From NCBI GenBank assembly GCA_002772195.1, contig PCSG01000042.1, forward strand, positions 3,364-15,371: 12,008 nt of DNA. Reading direction: 5' to 3'. The notes under the pieces were generated by a model. The model searched no databases. It saw nothing but the letters and a program-made list of their open reading frames with translations, and was not told the DNA's origin. The stretch is from Desulfobacterales bacterium CG23_combo_of_CG06-09_8_20_14_all_51_8. GTDB lineage: Bacteria; Desulfobacterota; Desulfobacteria; Desulfobacterales; Desulfosalsimonadaceae. Of the stretch, positions 6,520 to 12,008 are shown piece after piece; positions within the stretch are counted from its first letter, which is position 1; each line of letters starts with the position of its first letter. The translations under genes and the position numbers were made by a program.

Positions 6520-8148
6520 ATGACTGACCATGATCTTCAATCTTTGCCGGAATGGACTAAGTTGGCCGGGGAAGCGGGCCGCATGAAATTAGCGGAAAAC
6601 CATTTAAAAAATCTGATCCGGCAGGGCAACCGCTTAAAAGCATTTTCCCTTGCCGGCGCGGGTCTGTTTTATGATTTTTCCCGGCAGAGGCTGGACCGGG
6701 AATCGGTAAACGCCCTGGTGCGTCTTGCCAAAGCCCGCGAAATCAAAGCGCGGTTTGAACGGATGATGTCCGGTGACCACGTGAATACCACCGAAAACCG
6801 GGCCGCCCTGCACACGGCCACGCGCAGTTTTTCCGATGATCCGGTAATGGACGGGAACGCTGATATCATGCCGGCGATCCGGGCTATTCGAGATGAGATC
6901 CGAAAGTTTTCGGGGGAGTTTCATGATGGGAAAATAGCAGGTCATGACCGAAAACCCTTTACGGACATTGTGGTCATCGGCATCGGCGGGTCATATCTAG
7001 GAACGGAATTCGTGGCAACCGCCTTAAGCCATCTGGCGGACAAAGGTGTCCGGCTTCACTTCCTGTCCAACGTGGACATTGATAATTTCGGCGCGATTGC
7101 GGCCCGCGTTCCAGCCGAAACCACTTTGTGGGTGGTGATTTCAAAAAGCTATACCACGGCGGAAACTACGGCTAATACTGTTCTGGCCTTGGAATTTCTG
7201 AAAGAAAACGGCCTGGACCCCAAACATCATGTGGTGACAGTGACGAGCCAGGGAAGTCCCGGAGACGACCCGAAAAATCCCGTATTAAAAACATTTTACA
7301 TGTTTGACTATATCGGGGGCCGTTACAGCGTTACCTCCGCGGTGGGCGGCGTGCCGTTAAGCCTGTATCTGGGCTATGACCGGTTTGCGGAATTTTTAAA
7401 AGGGGCTGAGGAAATGGACATTCACGCACGGACAGCGCCGGAAGAAACCAACATTCCCCTGATGGCCGCCCTGATTTCCGTATGGAACAATAATTTTCTC
7501 GGATATCCGGCTTTAGGTTTGATCCCCTATGCCTCGGCCCTGGCCAAGCTTTCCGCCCACGTTCAGCAGCTCTCCATGGAAAGCAACGGGAAATCAGTTA
7601 CCTGCGATGGGAAACCTGTGAAAATTGATTGCGGAACCATTATTTTCGGGGAACCCGGCACCAACGCCCAGCATTCGTTTTTCCAACTGGCCCATCAGGG
7701 ACGGCCGTTTCCCATCGAATTTATCGGCGTGCTCAATCCCGCCTGTGACGAGTATAGCATAAAATCCAAAGGCGTTACCAATCATCAGGAACTTTTCGCC
7801 AATCTTATGGCCCAGTCCCAGGCCCTGGCCACGGGAAAAGACGATACGAACCCCGCGAAGTTTTTTTCCGGAAATCGGCCGTCATCCACCCTTCTGCTCC
7901 AGGACCTGTCTCCCAAAAATATCGGCCGGCTGCTTGCCTTCTATGAGGCGAAGACCGTGTTTGAAGCCTTTATCTGGGGGATTAATCCGTTTGATCAGTT
8001 CGGGGTGGAGCTGGGGAAGGTCATGGCCGGCGACATCCGCAGGGAAATGGCCGAAAAAAATAAGAATCCCGATTATCTCTTCGATAACCGGGATCCCATT
8101 CGGAAATTTTATCTGGAGGCGCTGTTTGGCGGGATGGATAGGCGGTAG
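6520..8148 (+). CDS. pgi: Glucose-6-phosphate isomerase
   Basis: Interconverts glucose-6-phosphate and fructose-6-phosphate in glycolysis/gluconeogenesis and feeds fructose-6-phosphate to amino-sugar synthesis. 542 aa, matching the long (about 550 aa) bacterial/eukaryotic class. Two SIS domains: the first has GIGGSYLGTEF (154-164) and the phosphate loop SKSYTTAETTANT (208-220). Both family signatures are present: DYIGGRYSVTSAVG (263-276) and WGINPFDQFGVELGK (486-500). Catalytic residues by homology are E354 (SMESNGK), H385 (NAQHSF) and K500. A strong AAAGGGGG stands 4 nt before the ATG. Co-transcribed after the DHH gene and convergent with fabH. Confidence 0.97.
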   Translation: MTDHDLQSLPEWTKLAGEAGRMKLAENHLKNLIRQGNRLKAFSLAGAGLFYDFSRQRLDRESVNALVRLAKAREIKARFERMMSGDHVNTTENRAALHTATRSFSDDPVMDGNADIMPAIRAIRDEIRKFSGEFHDGKIAGHDRKPFTDIVVIGIGGSYLGTEFVATALSHLADKGVRLHFLSNVDIDNFGAIAARVPAETTLWVVISKSYTTAETTANTVLALEFLKENGLDPKHHVVTVTSQGSPGDDPKNPVLKTFYMFDYIGGRYSVTSAVGGVPLSLYLGYDRFAEFLKGAEEMDIHARTAPEETNIPLMAALISVWNNNFLGYPALGLIPYASALAKLSAHVQQLSMESNGKSVTCDGKPVKIDCGTIIFGEPGTNAQHSFFQLAHQGRPFPIEFIGVLNPACDEYSIKSKGVTNHQELFANLMAQSQALATGKDDTNPAKFFSGNRPSSTLLLQDLSPKNIGRLLAFYEAKTVFEAFIWGINPFDQFGVELGKVMAGDIRREMAEKNKNPDYLFDNRDPIRKFYLEALFGGMDRR

Positions 8149-8153
8149 GGGTT

Positions 8154-8232
8154 TAGGCTGCAGGGTGGCCGGAATGGATCATTTTAAAAACAGGTTATTC
8201 TTCCCGCCCTTCCGTCTAAAGCCTTCAGCCTA
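8154..8232. repeat. Extended imperfect dyad between pgi and fabH
   Basis: TAGGCTG (8154-8160) pairs with CAGCCTA (8226-8232), AGG (8162-8164) with CCT (8222-8224), and CGGAA (8170-8174) with TTCCG (8210-8214), leaving a loop of about 35 nt. It fills most of the 94-bp gap between convergent stops, so a bidirectional end signal or a degenerate intergenic repeat is likely. No T-run typical of an intrinsic terminator is present. Confidence 0.4.
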
Positions 8233-8242
8233 TTCACCTAAT

Positions 8243-9253
8243 TTATAAAAACCGGTAAATCATGGCCCCCCAGGTCACCCCGGCTCCCAGACCGGCGAAC
8301 AGAACCGTGGCGTTTTTTTCCGGGATCAGCTTTTTTTCAATGACTTCATCCAGGGCGATGGGGATGCTGGCGGCCGTGGTATTGCCGTACTTTTGAATAT
8401 TATTATAAATTTTATCATCTCCAATCCCCAGGGATTTCTGAAAAGACTGGTTGATGCGGAGGTTGGCCTGGTGAGGAAGCACCATATCAATATCACCAAT
8501 CGTTAAACCGGCTTTGCCTAAAACCGTCTGGGTGATCTCCGGAAGGCGTGTGATTGCCAGTTTGAATATATTACGTCCGTCCATTTTCGGCCAGACGCGC
8601 CCATCTTCAATCATTTCATGGGTCAAGCGGGGATTGAGCCGGGATGCCGGGGCTTCCAGCATCAATGATTCGGCATAATCTCCCTGAGCATGCAGACTCG
8701 CTGCGAGCACACCCACATTCTCATCCGTTTCCACCCCTTCCAGACACACGGCCCCGGCCCCGTCTCCAAAGATAACCGTCACGTCACGCCCGCGAGTCGC
8801 CTTTTCTATGCCCGTGCTGTGGACTTCGCTGCCGACAAACAAAATCCGATTCGCATACCCGCTTTTGATATAGGCATCGGCGATCTGCATGCCGTAGAGA
8901 AACCCCGTGCACTGTTGGCGGATATCAAGCGCGGGTGTTGATTTCAGACCCAGCTTGCTTTGAAGCAGGCACCCGGAACCCGGAAAATTGATATCCGGAC
9001 TCAAAGTGGCAAATATGATCAGGTCCAGATCCTCCGGGGTCCATCCGGCCCGGGCCAACGCAATTTTCGAGGCTTCCAGTCCAAGGTCCGAGGCCCCGAC
9101 ATTTCCCTCTTCGGGTATCCAGCGGCGTTCCTTAATCCCGGTCCGCTGCTCGATCCACTCATCTGATGTATCCATCCATTGCGTCATGTCCGCGTTGGTC
9201 ACGATGCGTTCCGGCAGGTATCGGCCGGTTCCCCGTATGATCATTTTTTTCAT
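8243..9253 (-). CDS. fabH: 3-oxoacyl-[ACP] synthase III (KAS III)
   Basis: Starts fatty-acid synthesis by condensing an acyl-CoA primer with malonyl-ACP in the cytoplasm. 336 aa, compared with 317-335 for the family. The thiolase fold is complete: active-site C115 in QQCTGFLYG, H261 in LPHQANLRI and N291 in KYGNTTAASIP form the KAS III Cys-His-Asn triad. The glycine-rich GDGAGAVCLEG (163-173) and C-terminal GLGAGVTWGA are typical. GGAGAG lies 8 nt before the ATG, inside the preceding 31-codon ORF, whose TAA overlaps this ATG by one base. No acpP, fabD, fabG or plsX is nearby, so it may be a second KAS III with a different primer or pathway; the sequence alone does not separate these. Confidence 0.93.
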   Translation of the reverse strand: MKKMIIRGTGRYLPERIVTNADMTQWMDTSDEWIEQRTGIKERRWIPEEGNVGASDLGLEASKIALARAGWTPEDLDLIIFATLSPDINFPGSGCLLQSKLGLKSTPALDIRQQCTGFLYGMQIADAYIKSGYANRILFVGSEVHSTGIEKATRGRDVTVIFGDGAGAVCLEGVETDENVGVLAASLHAQGDYAESLMLEAPASRLNPRLTHEMIEDGRVWPKMDGRNIFKLAITRLPEITQTVLGKAGLTIGDIDMVLPHQANLRINQSFQKSLGIGDDKIYNNIQKYGNTTAASIPIALDEVIEKKLIPEKNATVLFAGLGAGVTWGAMIYRFL

Positions 9254-9348
9254 TACCGATACTCTCCTTTTTTTGCATGGTCTAAAATCGGCGGATAGGG
9301 CTTACCATGGGTTTTTTTAAACCGCAGTTTAAAGCTCCTGGTGATCAT
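9253..9348 (-). CDS. Probable 31-aa small protein, translationally coupled to fabH
   Basis: A small ORF fills the gap between ppiC and fabH. Its ATG is 8 nt after the ppiC TAA and its own TAA shares one base with the fabH ATG (TAATG). It begins MITRSFKLRFKKTHGKPYPP and ends with an ILDH segment and KKGEYR. The peptide is strongly basic, soluble and free of repeats, with a Lys/Arg-rich start and a GKPYPP turn. The fabH Shine-Dalgarno lies within its last codons. Its own ribosome site is poor (TGGA directly before the start), so it may depend on coupling to ppiC. I do not recognise the family. Position and composition favour a real gene over a chance ORF, but not decisively. Confidence 0.5.
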   Translation of the reverse strand: MITRSFKLRFKKTHGKPYPPILDHAKKGEYR

Positions 9349-9356
9349 TTCCAGCT

Positions 9357-10427
9357 TTATTTTTTGTCCTTGCCAGCTTCTGCTGCCGGTACCTTGCCAG
9401 CTTCTGCCGGAGCTTTGACAGCATTTTCCGAAATCTCAATTTTATATTTTTTCTTCAGGTCGTCGATATAGCCGGGGAAGGTTTCCTTGAATTTATCTTG
9501 CTTTAATTTGTCCGTCAGACGTTCCTTGATGTCGTTAAAAGCCAAGGTGGAGGCCGCTTCCTTTTCCTGGGATTTGATCAGATGATACCCGAACTGGGTT
9601 TCCACCACACCGCTGACTTCACCGGGCTTTAAAGCAAACGCGGCTTCTTCAAACGGCTTCACCATCTGGCCCCTGGCGAAAAACCCCAGATCCCCGCCTT
9701 TGGCGCTGCTCGGGCAGTCGGAATTTTCCTTGGCCAGTTTGGCAAAATCTTCTCCGGCGTCCAGCCGCTTTTTAATCCCGTCCATTTTTTTGCGGGTTTC
9801 AGCCTTGACGGCGTCTGATGCTTTCGGATCCAGTTTCAGCAGAATATGGCTGGCGTGGACCCGCTCCGGCCTCTGAAATTCATCGGGGTGGGAGTCATAA
9901 TATTTCTTTGCATCATCATCTGCAACTTTAATACCGGGCATGACCTTTTCGTCGATATATTTCTCAATGGTTTTGCTCTGTTTGATCTGGGACAGAATAA
10001 AGTCTTCCGTATAGCCCATTTTCTTAATCTGTTCCTGAAAAGCGGCTTCTGTTTCAAACTGTTTTTTGAAATTATCCAGTTCCGCCTTAATTTCTTCGGG
10101 GGTAATAACGATTTTCTGGGCGGTGCTTTCCTGAAACAGGACTTCCTGATCGATCAGGCTTTTTAAAATATTATCTTTGAATTCATCAAGCTTGGCGTCA
10201 TCCAGAGGCACACCCCTGCTGGCATAGCGCTCTTTGATGAGGTTGAATTTGCGTTCCATATCTTTCTGGGCGATTTCAACGCCGTTGACCCGGGCGATGA
10301 ACGTATCGATAGGTTTTTCTTTCTTGATTTCGGGCGCTTTGTCAGCAGCGCCGGCAAATCCCGTCAGAAGCATCATTGTCAGGGAAAAAATGATGAGGTG
10401 AATGGTTCTTTTGATGGAAATACGCAT
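9357..10427 (-). CDS. Exported parvulin-type peptidyl-prolyl isomerase (PpiC/SurA-like)
   Basis: Periplasmic folding chaperone/isomerase, 356 aa. A signal peptide is visible: basic MRISIKR, hydrophobic LIIFSLTMMLLTGF, cleavage likely after AGA (about residue 27); no lipobox Cys. Residues about 41-165 form a SurA-N-like helical chaperone domain. About 189-286 is a rotamase domain with HASHILLK, FAKLAKENSDCPSSAKGGDLGFF, VKPFEEAAF and TQFGYHLIK. The tail is a Lys/Ala/Glu-rich low-complexity segment with a short internal duplication. I place the start at 10427, not at the upstream in-frame ATG (10484), because AAGGA lies 8 nt before it and only this start gives a clean signal peptide. It is followed by the 31-codon ORF and fabH, perhaps in one operon, and separated from the upstream tRNA by a terminator. 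Confidence 0.92.
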   Translation of the reverse strand: MRISIKRTIHLIIFSLTMMLLTGFAGAADKAPEIKKEKPIDTFIARVNGVEIAQKDMERKFNLIKERYASRGVPLDDAKLDEFKDNILKSLIDQEVLFQESTAQKIVITPEEIKAELDNFKKQFETEAAFQEQIKKMGYTEDFILSQIKQSKTIEKYIDEKVMPGIKVADDDAKKYYDSHPDEFQRPERVHASHILLKLDPKASDAVKAETRKKMDGIKKRLDAGEDFAKLAKENSDCPSSAKGGDLGFFARGQMVKPFEEAAFALKPGEVSGVVETQFGYHLIKSQEKEAASTLAFNDIKERLTDKLKQDKFKETFPGYIDDLKKKYKIEISENAVKAPAEAGKVPAAEAGKDKK

Positions 10428-10435
10428 GGATGGAA

Positions 10436-10440
10436 TCCTT
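10436..10440 (-). promoter_or_regulatory. Ribosome binding site fixing the PPIase start
   Basis: AAGGA, 8 nt before the ATG at 10427. The alternative upstream ATG at 10484 lacks a comparable site and would put 19 extra residues before the signal peptide. Confidence 0.7.
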
Positions 10441-10529
10441 TTCAATAAGTGAATAAATAAAATGATGTCTGTCAATCGCACCATTCCGACAAAAACTCAA
10501 GACATCTTGCAAAAGGTGGACTCTCAAAA

Positions 10530-10548
10530 TATAAAAATTATCGTTATC
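10530..10548 (-). promoter_or_regulatory. Fur-box-like sequence upstream of the PPIase gene
   Basis: Minus-strand GATAACGATAATTTTTATA matches the classical 19-bp Fur consensus (GATAATGATAATCATTATC) at 15 of 19 positions. It lies about 100 nt upstream of the PPIase start, and its second GATAAT could serve as a -10 box. The surroundings are AT-rich, which raises the chance of a coincidental match. Confidence 0.35.
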
Positions 10549-10636
10549 ATTTTGGTTTGGAAAATGCCAGCAAGTTTTTTTTGGGCAAGTCTAAAGACGG
10601 CTGGAAAAGCATTTTTTTGACGATCTGGCCGAAAAT

Positions 10637-10664
10637 AAAAAAACCGGCCCGCAAGCGGCCGGTT
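10637..10664 (-). terminator. Intrinsic terminator after tRNA-Pro
   Basis: On the minus strand, AACCGGCC (10664-10657) and GGCCGGTT (10649-10642) form a perfect 8-bp GC-rich stem with a 7-nt loop, followed by a run of seven Ts overlapping the last stem bases and then ATTTT. It starts 28 nt past the tRNA 3' end and should end the purA/tRNA transcript before the PPIase gene. Confidence 0.85.
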
Positions 10665-10692
10665 GATTTAAAAGGATTGAGATGTTGATGGC

Positions 10693-10769
10693 TGGTCGGG
10701 ACGGCAAGATTTGAACTTGCGACCCCAGCGTCCCGAACGCTGTGCTCTACCAGACTGAGCCACGTCCCG
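10693..10769 (-). tRNA. tRNA-Pro, anticodon CGG
   Basis: 77 nt including an encoded CCA. The acceptor stem CGGGACG/CGTCCCG is perfect with discriminator A. The D arm is GCTC-AGTCTGGTA-GAGC, the anticodon arm is CAGCG-TTCGGGA-CGCTG with anticodon CGG (reads CCG), and the T arm is GCAAG-TTCAAAT-CTTGC. It lies 39 nt after the purA stop on the same strand and is followed by a terminator. Confidence 0.97.
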
Positions 10770-10783
10770 ACTGTTGGCTGGTT

Positions 10784-10812
10784 TATTTATGTAACAATTT
10801 TTGAAATGTCAA
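10784..10812 (-). promoter_or_regulatory. Candidate tRNA-Pro promoter overlapping the purA stop
   Basis: A perfect TTGACA (10812-10807) includes the purA TGA. A 17-nt spacer leads to TAAATA (10789-10784), a weak -10. Predicted start near 10777 leaves a 7-8 nt leader before the mature tRNA, which suits a tRNA gene. Co-transcription with purA is the alternative. Confidence 0.4.
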
Positions 10813-12008
10813 TCAAAAATATTGTTTAAAACAATGGTCTCCTCCCGGCCCGGACCCACGGAAATGATATCGATTTTGGTCTCCGTCAATGCTTCGATGC
10901 GCTTGAGATAATTTTTGGTGTTCGGCGGCAGGTCATCATAGGCGCGGATTTTGGAAATATTCTGCTTCCAGCCCGGCAGGGTTTCATAAACGGGCTTGCA
11001 CTCGGCCAGAATTTCCAGATCCGCCGGGAAATTTTTGATGACGGCGCCGTTATACTCATAAGCGGTGCAGATATTGATCGTATCCAGATCATCCAGCACA
11101 TCGAGTTTGGTGATGGCAAGCCCTGTAAGGCTGTTGAGCCGGACGGCGTTATTTAAAATGACCGCATCCAGCCATCCGCAGCGGCGGCGTCTGCCGGTGG
11201 TGGCCCCGAATTCCGCTCCCTTGGCTTGAATTTTATCGCCGATTTCGTCAAACAGTTCCGTGGGAAAAGGCCCCATTCCGACTCTTGTGGTGTATGCCTT
11301 GACAATGCCGATGACGCCGGTGATCCGCCGGGGGCCAATGCCGGCGCCGGAACAGGCGTTTGCGGAAACCGTGTTGGAGGACGTAACAAAGGGATAGGTG
11401 CCGTGATCAATGTCCAAGTGGGTACCCTGGGCTCCTTCAAACAGCACCTGCCGGCCTTCTTTAATCCCCCTGTCAATAAACACGGAAACATCCGTCACAT
11501 AGGGGGCCAGGCGTTTCTGGAATAATCTGTATTGGTTGATAACCGCATCCGGGTCCACGGGGTTTTCGGAGAAAAACCGGGTCAGATAGAAATTTTTTTC
11601 ATTGCAGACGGAGCGGACTTTTTCTTCAAATATTGTGTCATTTAAAAAATCCACAAACCGGATGCCGCACCGGGCTGCCTTGTCTTCGTAGCAGGGGCCG
11701 ATGCCCCGCCCCGTGGTGCCGATCTGTTTGTTTTTGGCCGCCGCATTCTCCCGGGCCGCGTCCAGTCGCTTGTGATAGGGCATGATCAGATGGGCTTTTT
11801 CGCTGATAATGAGTTGCTCCGGCCCCACGGCAATGCCTTTTCCCGTGAGGTAATCAATTTCTTCCAGCAGCACTTCCGGGTCAACCACCAGACCGTTGCC
11901 GATCACGCAGGTTTTTCCCTGAAGAATGCCTGACGGAATCAAATGGCTGATAAATTTCTCGCCTTCGACCACCATGGTATGTCCGGCATTATTGCCGCCC
12001 TGAAACCG
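10809..12008 (-). CDS. purA: Adenylosuccinate synthetase (N-terminus cut by window edge)
   Basis: Couples GTP hydrolysis to condensation of IMP with aspartate, the first committed step to AMP; cytoplasmic homodimer. 399 residues are visible of about 430, and the frame stays open to the last base, so the start and the GDEGKGK P-loop lie outside. The visible part begins RFQGGNNAGHTMV, whose His (codon 11979-11981) matches catalytic H41 of the E. coli enzyme. Further motifs: GTTGRGIGPCYEDKAARCGIR (IMP loop), EGAQGTHLDIDHGTYPFVTSSNT, TTGRRRRCGWLDAV, the guanine-binding KLDVLD, and the C-terminal SVGPGREETI. The internal ATG at 11975 is not the start, since the conserved motif continues upstream of it. 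tRNA-Pro follows 39 nt downstream. Confidence 0.97.
   Translation of the reverse strand, partial: RFQGGNNAGHTMVVEGEKFISHLIPSGILQGKTCVIGNGLVVDPEVLLEEIDYLTGKGIAVGPEQLIISEKAHLIMPYHKRLDAARENAAAKNKQIGTTGRGIGPCYEDKAARCGIRFVDFLNDTIFEEKVRSVCNEKNFYLTRFFSENPVDPDAVINQYRLFQKRLAPYVTDVSVFIDRGIKEGRQVLFEGAQGTHLDIDHGTYPFVTSSNTVSANACSGAGIGPRRITGVIGIVKAYTTRVGMGPFPTELFDEIGDKIQAKGAEFGATTGRRRRCGWLDAVILNNAVRLNSLTGLAITKLDVLDDLDTINICTAYEYNGAVIKNFPADLEILAECKPVYETLPGWKQNISKIRAYDDLPPNTKNYLKRIEALTETKIDIISVGPGREETIVLNNIFD

Noticed and set aside
10428..10484. N-terminal extension of the PPIase to the ATG at 10484
   Set aside because: The downstream ATG has a good ribosome site and begins a proper signal peptide; the extension would bury it.
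10462..10620. Plus-strand ORF of 52 codons with a hydrophobic middle (IKIIVIILVW), antisense to the PPIase leader
   Set aside because: No ribosome site, covers the Fur-like site and upstream region of the PPIase gene, and its hydrophobicity follows from AT-rich sequence.
10810..11975. purA starting at the ATG at 11975
   Set aside because: The conserved RFQGGNNAGHT block continues in frame to the window edge, so the gene is truncated rather than short.
1..12008. CRISPR array, insertion sequence, phage or toxin-antitoxin system
   Set aside because: No regularly spaced repeats, transposase, integrase or recognisable toxin-antitoxin pair was seen on either strand.

Overview
This 12 kb window looks like an ordinary chromosomal housekeeping segment of a Gram-negative bacterium. 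It is most likely a Desulfobacterota member of the Desulfobacterales type. That placement is inferred from the flavour of the proteins, moderate GC content and AT-rich intergenic gaps; no rRNA or other decisive marker is present. I found no mobile element, CRISPR array, phage gene, rRNA or toxin-antitoxin pair, and nothing that amounts to a clearly new multi-gene system. No gene-free stretch exceeds 300 bases; the longest lies between tRNA-Pro and ppiC.

Layout, left to right. The left edge cuts the C-terminus of xseA (exonuclease VII large subunit, minus strand), which starts at a TTG. Upstream of it on the same strand is a short conserved-type protein of unknown function. A Bax inhibitor-1/YccA family membrane protein then reads divergently on the plus strand. 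It converges on a minus-strand operon of a left-handed beta-helix acyltransferase-like protein followed by glmM (phosphoglucosamine mutase). A divergent 158-bp gap with two back-to-back hairpins and a good sigma70-like promoter leads into a plus-strand pair: a DHH-family phosphoesterase and pgi (glucose-6-phosphate isomerase). These converge on a minus-strand series: purA (N-terminus off the right edge), tRNA-Pro(CGG), an intrinsic terminator, ppiC (exported parvulin-type isomerase), a probable 31-codon small gene, and fabH (KAS III).

How the genes fit together. Pgi makes fructose-6-phosphate, the precursor of the glucosamine pathway. GlmM makes glucosamine-1-phosphate. The beta-helix protein beside glmM resembles the acetyltransferase half of GlmU but has no uridylyltransferase half. 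PurA, FabH, XseA and the PPIase are general housekeeping functions.

The parts most worth a second look are two tiny ORFs packed exactly between larger genes with overlapping or abutting start and stop codons (31 aa between ppiC and fabH; 19 aa between the beta-helix gene and glmM), the GlmU-like protein lacking a nucleotidyltransferase domain, a Fur-box-like sequence upstream of ppiC, and the hairpin pair in the divergent control region.
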